Source of the DNA: Candidatus Syntrophocurvum alkaliphilum | GTDB lineage: Bacteria > Bacillota > Syntrophomonadia > Syntrophomonadales > Syntrophomonadaceae | Length of the DNA stretch: 64,000 nt | Assembly (NCBI RefSeq): GCF_009734445.1 | Contig: NZ_CP046457.1 | Location: 124,001-188,000, forward strand | Direction: 5' to 3' | Shown here: positions 1-9,524 of the stretch, one piece after another | Position numbering within the stretch: the stretch's first letter is position 1 | How the letters are laid out: each line of letters opens with the position of its first letter | Made by a program: the position numbers and the translations under genes | The notes under the pieces: model-generated | The model's input: the letters and a program-made list of their open reading frames with translations, nothing else | What the model was told of the DNA's origin: nothing | The model's database searches: none

Positions 1-290
1 ACAGCTAAACGCTTAAACCTCATGTTATCAACTCCAGCCAAAAAGGCTAGTTTGTCTTGGTATTTTTCTTGACCCAAAAGTGCACAAGCACCAACTTGTG
101 CCATGGACTCTATCATCAGTACTCCAGGCATAATAGGTCTACCGGGAAAATGTCCTGCAAAAAAAGGTTCATTTATAGTCAAATTTTTAATCCCTACCGC
201 TTTTTCACCAGGAACTAATTCTATTATTTTGTCAACGAGAAGAAAAGGATAACGATGTGGAAGTATTTCCATTATTTTATTTATATCCAT
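1..290 (-). CDS. fabZ: 3-hydroxyacyl-ACP dehydratase FabZ (3' end beyond window)
   Basis: Dehydrates (3R)-hydroxyacyl-ACP to trans-2-enoyl-ACP in the elongation cycle; cytosolic. Translating leftward from the ATG at 290 gives [16 protein letters not shown] and then the family signature [12 protein letters not shown], whose histidine is catalytic, followed by an IESMAQVG helix. About 96 codons are present and the C-terminal part lies off the window edge, so it is partial rather than broken. It starts 11 bp after the fabF stop and is the last visible gene of the fab operon. The identification is secure. Confidence 0.95.
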   Translation of the reverse strand, partial: MDINKIMEILPHRYPFLLVDKIIELVPGEKAVGIKNLTINEPFFAGHFPGRPIMPGVLMIESMAQVGACALLGQEKYQDKLAFLAGVDNMRFKRLA

Positions 291-301
291 TTATAACTCC
301 C

Positions 302-1546
302 TTACTGAACAAATTTTTTAATGGCTACAACGGCATTATGCCCTCCAAATCCTAAAGATTGAGAGATAGCTGAAGTAATACTTGTTTGTTTAGATTCATT
401 TTTAACATAATTTAAGTCACATTCTGGATCTGGATTATCTAAATTTAATGTTGGGGGAACTAAATCATTTTTACATGATAAAACAGTAGCAAGTAATTCA
501 ATTGCTCCTGCGGCTCCCATCATATGTCCGGTTGCTGCCTTTGTTGAACTTATTGCCATATTATAACTATGTTCTTTAAAAACAGTTTTTATTGCTTTGG
601 TTTCCACAATATCATTGAAATGAGTACCAGTGCCATGAGCATTAATATAATTAACATCTTCTGGATTTAAATTTGCATCATTAAGTGCCATTGTCATAGC
701 ACGAGCAGCTCCTTCTCCTTCAGGATCAGGTTGCACCATATGATTCGCATCTGAACTACTGCCATAACCAATTATTTCAGCATAAATTTGTGCACCTCTA
801 TTTAAGGCATGTTCCAATTCCTCAATAATAAAAACTGCAGACCCTTCTCCCATAACGAATCCATCTCGGTCAACATCAAAAGGGCGACATGCCTTTTCTG
901 GTTCGTCATTGCGAGTAGATAATGCTTTCATTGAGCAGAACCCTGCAATACTTAAAGGCGTAATAGGTGCTTCAGTACCTCCACATATCATTACATCAAC
1001 TGAATTGTTTTGAATTAGTTTAAAGGCATCTCCTATTGAATTTGTTGCTGTTGCACATGCAGTTACAGAACAACTGCTTGGGCCTCGAGCTCCAAACATA
1101 ATAGATATTTGACCTGAAGCCATATTAGGTATAAACATAGGAATAAAAAATGGACTTATACCACCTACTCCTTTTTTTTGCAGTATTGAATGCTGTTTTT
1201 CTAAGGCTTCTAAGCCTCCTACACCTGCTCCTACTAAAACACCAGTACGATTTGGGTCGAATTTATCAGAGTTTAGATTAGCGTCTTCTAATGCTAGTCG
1301 AGTACCTGCACAAGCATATTGGATAAATAAATCCATTCTTCTAGCTTCTGTTCTTGGCATATATTCTTTCGCATTAAAATCTTTTACTTCGGCTGCAATT
1401 TTGGTTGGATAGTCTGTTGTATCAAAGCGCTCAATTAAACCAATCCCAGTTTTTCCTGCAGTTAAATTGCTCCAAAAATCTTTTAAATTGCTTCCAATAG
1501 GGCATATGGTTCCTAAGCCAGTGATAACAACTCTACGATTATTCAA
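302..1546 (-). CDS. fabF: beta-ketoacyl-ACP synthase II (FabF)
   Basis: Condenses malonyl-ACP with a growing acyl-ACP, adding two carbons per cycle. The 414 residues match the usual length. The thiolase-fold triad is visible: Cys in VTACATATNS, His in NAHGTGTHFND and His in TKAATGHMMGAAG, with the C-terminal SQSLGFGGHNA loop. It lies 11 bp downstream of acpP, the common acpP-fabF arrangement. FabF rather than FabB is chosen from the neighbourhood and because Gram-positive bacteria usually have only FabF. Confidence 0.97.
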   Translation of the reverse strand: MNNRRVVITGLGTICPIGSNLKDFWSNLTAGKTGIGLIERFDTTDYPTKIAAEVKDFNAKEYMPRTEARRMDLFIQYACAGTRLALEDANLNSDKFDPNRTGVLVGAGVGGLEALEKQHSILQKKGVGGISPFFIPMFIPNMASGQISIMFGARGPSSCSVTACATATNSIGDAFKLIQNNSVDVMICGGTEAPITPLSIAGFCSMKALSTRNDEPEKACRPFDVDRDGFVMGEGSAVFIIEELEHALNRGAQIYAEIIGYGSSSDANHMVQPDPEGEGAARAMTMALNDANLNPEDVNYINAHGTGTHFNDIVETKAIKTVFKEHSYNMAISSTKAATGHMMGAAGAIELLATVLSCKNDLVPPTLNLDNPDPECDLNYVKNESKQTSITSAISQSLGFGGHNAVVAIKKFVQ

Positions 1547-1557
1547 ATTATCACCTC

Positions 1558-1791
1558 TTATGATACTTGTCCTTCAATATAATCAACTACGTCTTTTACA
1601 GTTTTTAATGTTTCAGCAACATCTTCAGGAATTACGATGTCGTATTTTTCCTCTAATAGCATTATCATTTCTACTACATCTAGAGAATCTGCTTCTAAAT
1701 CCTCTTCAAATTTAGATTCTAAAAGAATCTTTTCAGTTGGAATATCTTTCACCTCTACTATTACTTCTTTAACTGTTTCAAATATTGACAT
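1558..1791 (-). CDS. acpP: acyl carrier protein
   Basis: A 77-residue acidic carrier that holds fatty acyl intermediates on a phosphopantetheine arm. The attachment serine is in the DSLDVVEM motif at about residues 36-43. The start follows a GGAGG ribosome site. The AcpS that would load the arm is encoded in this window at 24783-25154. The roughly 108 bp gap to fabG is the longest in the operon and could hold an internal promoter giving extra ACP, but I see no clear one. Confidence 0.97.
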   Translation of the reverse strand: MSIFETVKEVIVEVKDIPTEKILLESKFEEDLEADSLDVVEMIMLLEEKYDIVIPEDVAETLKTVKDVVDYIEGQVS

Positions 1792-1899
1792 TGAAAATAC
1801 CTCCTTAATAATTTTTAATTTAATAAATTTTTACTAATATGAGTATAACCAAGTTTTAATATATTTTAAAATTAAAAAATATTATGTAATCTAATACAA

Positions 1900-2643
1900 C
1901 TAAAAAGACAACCCTCCATCTACTTGAATGCTCTGTCCGTTTATATAAGAAGCCTTTGGTGATACTAAAAATGCGACTAAATTTGCAACATCTTCTGGTT
2001 TTCCTAACCTACCAACCGGAATCTTCTCTATTAATTTTGAGCTTGCTTCTTCAGGTATATTTTTAGTCATATCACTTTCTATATATCCTGGTGCTACTAC
2101 ATTAGCTGTGATTCCACGGGGACCGTATTCTTTAGCTAGTGAATACGTAAATCCTAGCAATCCGGCTTTAGAAGCAGCATAATGAGATTGCCCCACATTG
2201 CCAGATAAACCAACAACAGAAGAAATATTTATAATTCTACCAAATCGCTTTTTCATCATATGCTTTATAACTGCTTTTGTACAGTAAAATGCTGAGGATA
2301 AATTAGTATCAATAGTTTCCTTCCATTGCTCTTCAGTCATTCTTAAAAATAGTTGATCTTTTGCTATACCTGCATTATTTACTAATATATCTACACTTCC
2401 AAAACTATCAATAGTTTGGGATACCAGTGTTGAAGCTCCCTCGGCTGTAGCTACATTTGCTTCACATAGTAAACCCTTACTACCAGTATTTTCAATTTTC
2501 TTTAATACTTCTTTAGCTTGTTCAATATCATTACTATCTTTGTAGTTGACTACTACTTGGTAACCATTAGAAGCTAAATTAATAGCAATAGAACGTCCAA
2601 TACCTCTTGAACTTCCTGTTACTATTGCAGTTTTTGTGCTCAT
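1900..2643 (-). CDS. fabG: 3-oxoacyl-ACP reductase FabG
   Basis: NADPH-dependent short-chain dehydrogenase that reduces 3-oxoacyl-ACP. The N-terminal nucleotide motif is [10 protein letters not shown], then NNAG near residue 90, the catalytic Ser in NISSVVG and the YAASK motif. The C-terminus has [11 protein letters not shown], typical of FabG. Length is 247 residues. Its start overlaps the fabD stop by 4 bp, implying translational coupling. General SDR enzymes look similar, but position within the fab operon settles the role. Confidence 0.96.
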   Translation of the reverse strand: MSTKTAIVTGSSRGIGRSIAINLASNGYQVVVNYKDSNDIEQAKEVLKKIENTGSKGLLCEANVATAEGASTLVSQTIDSFGSVDILVNNAGIAKDQLFLRMTEEQWKETIDTNLSSAFYCTKAVIKHMMKKRFGRIINISSVVGLSGNVGQSHYAASKAGLLGFTYSLAKEYGPRGITANVVAPGYIESDMTKNIPEEASSKLIEKIPVGRLGKPEDVANLVAFLVSPKASYINGQSIQVDGGLSF

Positions 2644-3563
2644 AATTTACCAATCCTTTCCAATGTCTTTTCAAGAGATTTCAAATTATTAATTTGACCT
2701 AAAACTATGTTCTTATCTATTTTTTTAATTAGACCTGAAAGACTAGAACCTGGTCCAATCTCTACAATGTAATCAATATTTTTCATCATATTACGTATAC
2801 TTTGTTCCCAAAGTACAGGACTATAAAGTTGTTGAGCCAAAATATCTACTAAATCAGAATTAGAATTTGTACTAGCATTAACATTAGAAAAAACCATAGT
2901 TGATGATTCTTTAAATTTAACTGTATTTAACTCTGCTTTAAAATCTTCTGAGCATTGTTTCATCAAGGGGCTGTGTGAAGGAACACTTATGCTTAGTGGC
3001 CTAATTCTACCCCCATTATCTTTGAGTAAGCTTGATACTTCGTCAATAGCTTCTTTTTCGCCAGATAAAACCAGTTGTTTTGGACAATTATAATTAGCAA
3101 TTTGAACTATGCCTGTAGTATTATTACAAGCTTCTTCAACTATATTGATATCTAAACCCATAACAGCAGCCATTGCTCCTTTTCCTTCTGGTACAGCTTT
3201 TTGCATTAATTGAGCCCTTTTCATTACAAGTGGTAAAGCTTCTTCAATAGTTAAAGAGCCGGAAGCTACTAGAGCAGTGTATTCTCCTAAACTAAGTCCA
3301 GCCATTGCCTGAGCTGATAATCCATGTTTTTGAGCCACAGCTAAACAAGCTAGGCTGGTCACAAGAATTGCTGGTTGTGAATACTCAGTTTGGTCTAATA
3401 ATTCTTGTGGTCCATCAAAACATATAGAACTAATCTTATAAGGAGCTAATTTATCTGCTTCTGTATATATTTTTGCAGCTTCTTCAAAATTATCAGCAAG
3501 TTCTTTTCCCATACCTGTAACTTGTGAACCTTGTCCTGGAAAAACAAACCCTAATTTTACCAT
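2640..3563 (-). CDS. fabD: malonyl-CoA:ACP transacylase FabD
   Basis: Transfers malonyl from CoA to ACP, supplying the extender unit. The N-terminal FPGQGSQ motif and the nucleophile motif AGLSLGEY are present, with the catalytic His in SVPSHSPLM. Length is 307 residues, as expected. Its stop overlaps the fabG start and its start shares a base with the fabK stop, so fabK-fabD-fabG are tightly packed and probably translationally coupled. Confidence 0.97.
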   Translation of the reverse strand: MVKLGFVFPGQGSQVTGMGKELADNFEEAAKIYTEADKLAPYKISSICFDGPQELLDQTEYSQPAILVTSLACLAVAQKHGLSAQAMAGLSLGEYTALVASGSLTIEEALPLVMKRAQLMQKAVPEGKGAMAAVMGLDINIVEEACNNTTGIVQIANYNCPKQLVLSGEKEAIDEVSSLLKDNGGRIRPLSISVPSHSPLMKQCSEDFKAELNTVKFKESSTMVFSNVNASTNSNSDLVDILAQQLYSPVLWEQSIRNMMKNIDYIVEIGPGSSLSGLIKKIDKNIVLGQINNLKSLEKTLERIGKL

Positions 3564-4504
3564 TAAAATTCACCTAATTTCGTTAATAATTCTTTACTTT
3601 CTTGAATTATCTCTTTTACAACCTCTGAACTTGGCTGTATTTCTTTTACTAAAGCTGAAATTTGGCCTGCTAGAATAGAACCTTGTTCTACATCTCCGTC
3701 AACTGCAGCAAGAGGATATCTACCTTTTCCAAGGGTTTGTAGTTCTTCTTTACCTATGCCATCTTTTTCAGCTTTTATAAATTCTCTACTAAAATTATTT
3801 TGTATTGCTCTTACAGGATGACCAGTACCTTGACCACATATTACTGTAGAGCGATCTTTAGCTTTAATAACTTTATTTTGATAAGCTTGGTGTACCTTTG
3901 CTTCTGGTGTACATATAAAACGTGTACCTATTTGTACACCTTGAGCTCCTAGTGCTAAAGCAGCTACTAAACCTCTTGCATCAAAGATACCACCAGCGGC
4001 AATAATAGGAATTTTAACCTCATCAGCTACCATTGGAACCAAACACATGGTACTCATTTCGCCTATATGTCCACCTGATTCTGCTCCCTCAACTATCAAT
4101 GCATCAGCTCCTAAGCGTTCAAGGCGTCGAGCAAGTGCTACTGAAGCTACAACAGGTATAACTTTAATTCCTGCTTCTTTAAATGTTTTCATATATAATC
4201 CAGGATTTCCGCCACCTGTAGTAACAACAGGTATTTTTTCTTCAATAGTAAGCTGTAAATTTTCTTCTAGATAAGGACTAGTTAGCATTAGATTTACTCC
4301 AAAATTTTTGGAAGTAGATTCTCGAGCAACTTTTATTTCCTCTTTTAACCAAGAAGCTGGTGTATTTCCACTACCGATAATTCCAAGACCACCTGCTTCT
4401 GATACTGCTCCAGCAAGGCGTCCGCCGGCAATCCAGGCCATTCCACCTTGTAAAATTGGATATTGAATGTTAAGTAAATCACAAACCTTTGTATTTAATT
4501 GCAT
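3563..4504 (-). CDS. fabK: FMN-dependent enoyl-ACP reductase FabK
   Basis: Last reductive step of elongation, by the FMN TIM-barrel type of enoyl reductase used by streptococci and many clostridia instead of FabI. Visible motifs are QGGMAWIAGGRLAGAVSEAG near the N-terminus, EGAESGGHIGEM in the middle and IAAGGI with GVQIGTRF, which form the flavin phosphate site. I chose the ATG at 4504 (313 residues) because AGGGG lies just before it inside the end of fabH. A start at 4540 would add 12 residues and overlap fabH. No fabI is seen in the window. Confidence 0.95.
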   Translation of the reverse strand: MQLNTKVCDLLNIQYPILQGGMAWIAGGRLAGAVSEAGGLGIIGSGNTPASWLKEEIKVARESTSKNFGVNLMLTSPYLEENLQLTIEEKIPVVTTGGGNPGLYMKTFKEAGIKVIPVVASVALARRLERLGADALIVEGAESGGHIGEMSTMCLVPMVADEVKIPIIAAGGIFDARGLVAALALGAQGVQIGTRFICTPEAKVHQAYQNKVIKAKDRSTVICGQGTGHPVRAIQNNFSREFIKAEKDGIGKEELQTLGKGRYPLAAVDGDVEQGSILAGQISALVKEIQPSSEVVKEIIQESKELLTKLGEF

Positions 4505-4505
4505 T

Positions 4506-5498
4506 TTAATTACCCCTCCAGCGAAGCAGTGTACCCCCATAAGTTAGTCCAGCTCCAAAACCAACCAATAAGAGTATATCACCTTTTTTTATAAGCTGCC
4601 TTTCTTCTGCTTCCGCAAGTGCTACTGGTATTGAAGCAGCAGACATATTAGCACAGCGATCAATATTTATAAATGTTTTGTGTTCAGGTATATTTATTCG
4701 CTTCATAGCAGTTTTGATAATCCTAATATTAGCTTGATGAGGAATGAAAAGATCTACTTGCTCAGGTTTTAAATTTGCCATATCCAATAACTTTGTACTT
4801 ACATCAACCATTACTTTAGTAGCAAAGCGAAATACTTCATTCCCATTCATTTTCATATAGTGAAGTCGGTCATTTATCGTTTCATTGCTTGCGGGCAAAG
4901 CTGAACCGCCTGCAGGAAGGTGTAACAGACCATGACCGCTACCATCGGAACCTATGTAACTTTGTAAAATACTATTATCATCTGTACCTTTAGATTTTCC
5001 AATTACTGCAGCACCAGCTCCATCCCCAAATAAAATACTTACATTTCTTTCCGTATAGTCTAAAACTTTGGATAAAGCTTCTGCTCCAATAATTAATATG
5101 TATGAATGATCTGGTGATGATAAAAACTTTTCGGCAACTGTTAATGCATATATAAATCCAGTACACGCTGCACTTAGATCAAATGCTGCTGCATTAGATG
5201 CCCCTAAGCGATCCTGTAAAATACAAGCAGTAGAAGGAAAAAGCTTATCTGGTGTAGCCGTTGCACAGATAATTAAATCCAACTGCATAGGATCAACATT
5301 TGCTTTTGATAAAGCATTCTGAGCAGCTAAAAATGCTAAGTCAGATGTAGCTTGATTATCATCAGCAATTCTTCGTTCATGAATTCCTGTTCTCTCAACT
5401 ATCCAGGATTCACTTGTATCTAACATTTTTTCTAAATCTTTATTATTTAGTATTTTATCAGGTAAATGGTAACCTATACCTAAGATTTCAGCTCCCAT
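4506..5498 (-). CDS. fabH: beta-ketoacyl-ACP synthase III (FabH)
   Basis: Starts fatty acid synthesis by condensing an acyl-CoA primer with malonyl-ACP. The Cys-His-Asn triad is visible: Cys in SAACTGFIYAL, His in PHQANIRI, and Asn in the downstream region. The ATG at 5498 follows GGAGG at normal spacing and gives 330 residues; a GTG 12 bp upstream is possible. It is the first gene of the operon. Upstream on the minus strand there is a TATAAT at 5546-5551 without a convincing -35, and I see no FapR or FabT site. Confidence 0.96.
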   Translation of the reverse strand: MGAEILGIGYHLPDKILNNKDLEKMLDTSESWIVERTGIHERRIADDNQATSDLAFLAAQNALSKANVDPMQLDLIICATATPDKLFPSTACILQDRLGASNAAAFDLSAACTGFIYALTVAEKFLSSPDHSYILIIGAEALSKVLDYTERNVSILFGDGAGAAVIGKSKGTDDNSILQSYIGSDGSGHGLLHLPAGGSALPASNETINDRLHYMKMNGNEVFRFATKVMVDVSTKLLDMANLKPEQVDLFIPHQANIRIIKTAMKRINIPEHKTFINIDRCANMSAASIPVALAEAEERQLIKKGDILLLVGFGAGLTYGGTLLRWRGN

Positions 5499-5782
5499 CA
5501 GAACCTCCACCCTCCAATTTATTGGGTTTTTAAAAAAACTTCCAAATTATAACATATTTGACTTTGAACGTTACCCTTTATTTTTACACGAGACATAATA
5601 CCATGTCAACAAATTTTCAGAATATTTTGCTTATTAGGGCAATTGAGATATAAAAAGGAAATGGGCGAAAAATAACAAAAAAACTAATTAAAAAGGTTAA
5701 AAAAATACAGTATTATTTGTTATTTATTATTGAATTTGTTATTATTTTAAGGAATGTAAAGACTTTGAAAAGGGGATATAGT

Positions 5783-6868
5783 ATGAATTTTTTAGAAGGA
5801 CTAAAAATAGGAGATATAAAAACAAAAATTCCAATTGTACAAGGAGGAATGGGGGTAGGGATTTCTTTATCTGGTTTAGCTTCCGCTGTAGCTAAAGAAG
5901 GAGGAATTGGGGTAATTGCAGCAGCAGGAATAGGGATGCTTGAACCTGATGGACATTCAAATTATATTGAAGCTAGTATAAGACGTCTTAGAAGTGAAAT
6001 ACGCAAAGCTAGAGAAATCTCTGATGGAGTCATTGGAGTTAATATTATGGTAGCCTTATCTAACTTTTCTGATATGGTAAAAACCTCCATAGAGGAAGAG
6101 GTAGATGTAATTTTTGCAGGTGGCGGACTTCCACTTACTCTTCCACAATATTTAAAGGGAAGTACAGGTAAAACTAAACTAGTGCCTATAATATCCACAG
6201 CACGAGTTGCAAGTCTTATTTGTAAAAGATGGGTAGAAAAGTATGATTATCTCCCAGATGCCATAGTGGTTGAGGGGCCAGAAGCTGGTGGTCATCTAGG
6301 GTTTAAACAAGAGGAAATTGATAACCCTAACTATAGCCTTGAAAAATTAGTTCCTGAAGTTGTAAAAGATGTTAAGAATTACGAAGAGAAATATAACAAA
6401 TCTATTCCAGTAATAGCTGCTGGAGGGATTTATTCCGGAGAAGATATTGCAAAGGTATTACAATTAGGTGCTTCTGGTGTACAAATGGCCACTAGATTCG
6501 TAACTACACACGAATGTGATGCAGCTACCGAGTTTAAAGAAGCTTACATAAACAGTACAGAAAATGATACTGTAATTATTAAAAGTCCAGTAGGAATGCC
6601 TGGAAGAGCTTTAACAAATAAATTTATTGAGGATGTCAATAAAGGAGTGAAAACACCTTTCAAGTGTCCATATCACTGTATTAAAACATGTGACTACCAA
6701 AATAGTCCTTATTGTATAGCTATAACTTTGATTAATGCCCAAAGAGGAAAATTTAAATATGGATTTGCATTTGCAGGAAAAAATGCTTACAAAACTAATG
6801 AAATAATATCAGTTAAAGAATTAATGGAAAATCTTGTTAGTGAGTATAAAAATGCTGTAAGTCAATAA
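5783..6868 (+). CDS. FabK/nitronate monooxygenase-like FMN oxidoreductase with C-terminal Cys cluster
   Basis: TIM-barrel flavoprotein of the nitronate monooxygenase/FabK superfamily (361 residues). Motifs are IPIVQGGMGVGISLSGLASAV, VVEGPEAGGHLG and IAAGGIYSGEDIAKVLQLGA. A C-terminal extension holds four cysteines in CPYHCIKTCDYQNSPYC, absent from the FabK next door; it could bind metal or iron-sulphur, which is inference. The ATG at 5783 is preferred over one 66 bp upstream because AAAGGGG precedes it. It diverges from the fab operon. The substrate cannot be told from sequence. Confidence 0.82.
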   Translation: MNFLEGLKIGDIKTKIPIVQGGMGVGISLSGLASAVAKEGGIGVIAAAGIGMLEPDGHSNYIEASIRRLRSEIRKAREISDGVIGVNIMVALSNFSDMVKTSIEEEVDVIFAGGGLPLTLPQYLKGSTGKTKLVPIISTARVASLICKRWVEKYDYLPDAIVVEGPEAGGHLGFKQEEIDNPNYSLEKLVPEVVKDVKNYEEKYNKSIPVIAAGGIYSGEDIAKVLQLGASGVQMATRFVTTHECDAATEFKEAYINSTENDTVIIKSPVGMPGRALTNKFIEDVNKGVKTPFKCPYHCIKTCDYQNSPYCIAITLINAQRGKFKYGFAFAGKNAYKTNEIISVKELMENLVSEYKNAVSQ

Positions 6869-7197
6869 TAATCAGCAAGGGCTTTTAACAAAGATTATCT
6901 AGTTTTAATAAAAAAGGCATGTATTTTAATGTAAGAGCATGGATTATGCATTTTTACATTAAAAATACATGCCTTTTTTAGTTCATTTATTTAAATTTAA
7001 TAATATTAATTTGTTGTAACTATTTTTTGCAGTTGAATTAAATGGATATTTTTAACTTAGAAAAAATTACTAATTTTATTTAGCAATATTTAATTCTACT
7101 TTTTTGATTTTATATATATTTATAATTAATTAAATATTTTTCATTCTAAGGGGTAAAATATTTAAAGTGATTATTGCAATTATAAAAGGAGGTCAAC
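6869..7197. other. intergenic gap
   Basis: A 329 bp gap without a supportable gene on either strand. It holds the terminator of the upstream flavoprotein gene at 6911-6979. The rest is very AT-rich and presumably carries the promoter of the L,D-transpeptidase gene, but no convincing -35/-10 pair stands out. Confidence 0.7.
6911..6979 (+). terminator. intrinsic terminator after the flavoprotein gene
   Basis: An inverted repeat of about 24 bp (arms 6911-6934 and from 6954 on), with one bulged base and a loop of about 20 nt, ends in a run of T. It would stop the transcript of 5783-6868. Confidence 0.85.
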
Positions 7198-8130
7198 ATG
7201 GCTCGTTTAATAACTGCTATAACAATAGCTATATTATGTACATTCATTTTTATAAATGACAGTCATGCTCAAGCAATTGATAGAACAGATTTTCCAGTAC
7301 TTTCAATAGCAGAACCAGCAATGCAAGGTGATGCTGTATTGTTATTACAAGAAAGGCTAAGTGAGCTTGGTCACGATATTAAACCAACTAGTGTTTTTGA
7401 TAGTAAAACAAAGGAAAGAGTTAAACTTTTTCAAATAGCTAACTCAATAGAAGCTGATGGTATAGTAACTCAAGAAGTTTGGGAATTAATGTTTGAAAAA
7501 TCAATGCAACCAAGTGCTGTAATAGCCAGTGATAATATTGAAGAAGAACAAGCAAAAATGCTAATTGAGATTGATACAGTTCATAAAACATTAACAGTTT
7601 ATAAGAATGGAGAATTTTTTAAAAAATATCCATGTGCAGTAGGAAAAAGCAAGACTCCATCACCCCTTGGAGAATGGAAAATAGTACACAAAGGATTAAA
7701 CTGGGGAAGCGGATTTGGAACTAGATGGATGGGCTTAAATGTCCCCTGGGGCATATATGGAATTCATGGTACCAATAAACCAGGCTCAATAGGAACAGCT
7801 GCATCACATGGTTGTATTCGTATGTTTAATCGAGATGTAGAAGAATTATATCCACAAATACCTTATGGTACAAGAGTTAGAATAGTAGAAGATGGCAAAC
7901 TTTTTCCTGGAGATTTTAAGCCTAGGAAACTAACTAAGAAAATGTCAGGTCAAGATGTGGTTTACGTTCAAAGTCAATTAAAAGAATTAGGATATGTATT
8001 TGATAATGCTGATGGCAGATTTGGAAACATGACAGAATTCACAGTAAAATACTATCAAGCATGGAATGGATTAGATATAACAGGCGAAGTAACAGAAGAA
8101 ATGTATCGTTCAATGGGAATGATAGACTGA
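7198..8130 (+). CDS. secreted L,D-transpeptidase with two peptidoglycan-binding domains
   Basis: Forms or modifies peptidoglycan cross-links outside the membrane. The order is a signal peptide (about residues 1-25, ending in SHAQA), an N-terminal PG_binding_1 domain (about 35-100), a YkuD catalytic domain with IHGTN and the nucleophile motif SHGCIRM, and a second PG_binding_1 domain at the C-terminus. The start has AAAGGAGG at ideal spacing. The stop codon overlaps the hairpin at 8129-8184. In a spore-former it might act in cell wall or spore cortex, which is inference. Confidence 0.93.
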   Translation: MARLITAITIAILCTFIFINDSHAQAIDRTDFPVLSIAEPAMQGDAVLLLQERLSELGHDIKPTSVFDSKTKERVKLFQIANSIEADGIVTQEVWELMFEKSMQPSAVIASDNIEEEQAKMLIEIDTVHKTLTVYKNGEFFKKYPCAVGKSKTPSPLGEWKIVHKGLNWGSGFGTRWMGLNVPWGIYGIHGTNKPGSIGTAASHGCIRMFNRDVEELYPQIPYGTRVRIVEDGKLFPGDFKPRKLTKKMSGQDVVYVQSQLKELGYVFDNADGRFGNMTEFTVKYYQAWNGLDITGEVTEEMYRSMGMID

Positions 8131-8184
8131 GACAAGGTGACGCCAGACCGAGACAAAGGGGACGGTCTGGCGTCACCTTGTCTC
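8129..8184. repeat. GGGGACG-family hairpin, copy 1 (bidirectional terminator position)
   Basis: A perfect 22 bp inverted repeat (8129-8150 and 8163-8184) around a 12 nt loop. It contains AAAGGGGACGGT on the plus strand. It fills the whole space between two convergent genes, overlapping the transpeptidase stop by 2 bases and touching the regulator stop at 8185. It could terminate both transcripts. It belongs with the hairpins at 13039, 14139, 18051 and 32666. Confidence 0.85.
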
Positions 8185-8904
8185 TTATTTATCTAAATTT
8201 ATATCAAGTTGAATTCCGGATTCTATGTTGTTAATATGTTCTAACATTTTTTGTCTTGCTTTTTCGGCTTTTCTTTCTTTAATAGCTTGAAGTATTTCAT
8301 GGTGTTCACTAATTATTTTTGGTGCATGTCCTTGTTTGGCATATAGTTTTTCTCTGTTGGTTCTAAAAGTATTGTGCATTAAATCAGCAATTGTATTCAT
8401 CATTCTTAAGAGAATAGTGTTTTGTGTTGCCTCTGCAATAGCAAAATGAAATCGCAAATCGAAAGCTACAGCTTCAGTAACAGTTTTTGCTGATTTCATT
8501 TTTTCAAGACTATCAGAAATATTTTTTAAGTTTTCTTCAGTTGCTCTTGTAGCCGCTAAAGCAGCACATTCTGTTTCTAAAACTCGGCGGACTTCCATCA
8601 TTTGAGCACCTGGATTTTGTTCTACAGCAAGTACTAATGCAAGTGGACCAAATGTTTCAGAATTACTTGTTTGTCTTACAAAAGTACCTTCTCCAGGTCT
8701 TATATCAAGAATGCCTATAGCTTCAAGTGAGGTTAAAGCTTCTCTAACTGAAGCACGACTTACACCCAGAGATTCAACCATTTCTCGTTCTGATGGCAGT
8801 TTATCCCCAGGTCTAAGTTGCCCCATGGTTATCATAGCTTTTAACTGTTCAACTATCTCTTCATAGATTTTTTTGGTTTTTATAGGTTTAAAGCTTATGA
8901 TCAA
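8185..8904 (-). CDS. FadR-family (GntR) transcriptional regulator
   Basis: A 239-residue DNA-binding regulator. The N-terminal GntR winged helix (about residues 10-75) carries LRPGDKLPSEREMVESLGVSRASVREAL, here noted only by its key motif LPSERE. The C-terminal helical FCD ligand domain (about 100-225) has typical Arg/His metal-ligand positions such as RFHFAIAEAT. The start is TTG with AGGTG upstream. It is the last gene of the VOR operon, and a perfect FadR-type palindrome, TGGTCAGACCA, lies before that operon at 12301, so autoregulation in response to a 2-oxoacid or related acid is likely. Confidence 0.9.
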   Translation of the reverse strand: MIISFKPIKTKKIYEEIVEQLKAMITMGQLRPGDKLPSEREMVESLGVSRASVREALTSLEAIGILDIRPGEGTFVRQTSNSETFGPLALVLAVEQNPGAQMMEVRRVLETECAALAATRATEENLKNISDSLEKMKSAKTVTEAVAFDLRFHFAIAEATQNTILLRMMNTIADLMHNTFRTNREKLYAKQGHAPKIISEHHEILQAIKERKAEKARQKMLEHINNIESGIQLDINLDK

Positions 8905-8934
8905 ACACCTGCTTTATGTTATATTTGGGATCAT

Positions 8935-9498
8935 TTAAACAGCTATGTTTTTTTCTTTGAATTCTTTTACATACTTCATTCCTGCTTCTATAGTTGCCAT
9001 GTTAAGAGGCATTTTGTCAAGATATTTTCCTTTAAATGTCTTAATGAGATAATCATGAATGTTTTCATTATTAATTATATTATTAAGATGAAGTAATGCA
9101 CCTAGCATAACCATATTTGAACCACGAGCAAGCCCAGCTTCTGAAGCTAATTCTTGTGTAGGAATCATCAAAGATGTTATATCATTTCTTTCAACTTCTC
9201 TCTTAACAAGAGATTTATTCACTAGTAAAAGTCCACCTTTTTTTACCTTTGGTTCAAATTTTTCTAAAGATGGATGATTCATTGCTACTACTATTTCTGG
9301 ATAAGCAACAACAGGAGAACTAATTTCCTTATCAGAAATTATAACAGTACAGTTTGCTGTACCTCCTCGCATTTCTGCACCATATGCTGGTACATAAGAA
9401 ACCTTTTTCTTTTCACTCATTCCAGCATTAGCTAAAAACAATCCCATTGTTAGAACGCCTTGACCACCAAAACCAGCAAAAGTAATTTCTTTTTTCAT
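8935..9498 (-). CDS. vorC: 2-oxoacid:ferredoxin oxidoreductase gamma subunit (VorC-like)
   Basis: The gamma subunit of a ferredoxin-dependent 2-oxoacid oxidoreductase, which binds the CoA part of the reaction. The motif FAGFGGQGVLTMG at the N-terminus and the ready-made signature PAYGAEMRGGTANCTV are typical of PFOR gamma domains. The ATG at 9498 is preferred because AGAGGTG lies at good spacing; it gives 187 residues. It follows the TPP subunit by about 26 bp in the order D-B-A-C. Valine-type versus oxoglutarate-type substrate cannot be proven here. Confidence 0.92.
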   Translation of the reverse strand: MKKEITFAGFGGQGVLTMGLFLANAGMSEKKKVSYVPAYGAEMRGGTANCTVIISDKEISSPVVAYPEIVVAMNHPSLEKFEPKVKKGGLLLVNKSLVKREVERNDITSLMIPTQELASEAGLARGSNMVMLGALLHLNNIINNENIHDYLIKTFKGKYLDKMPLNMATIEAGMKYVKEFKEKNIAV

Positions 9499-9524
9499 AC
9501 TTTTCACCTCTTATTTATTACATA

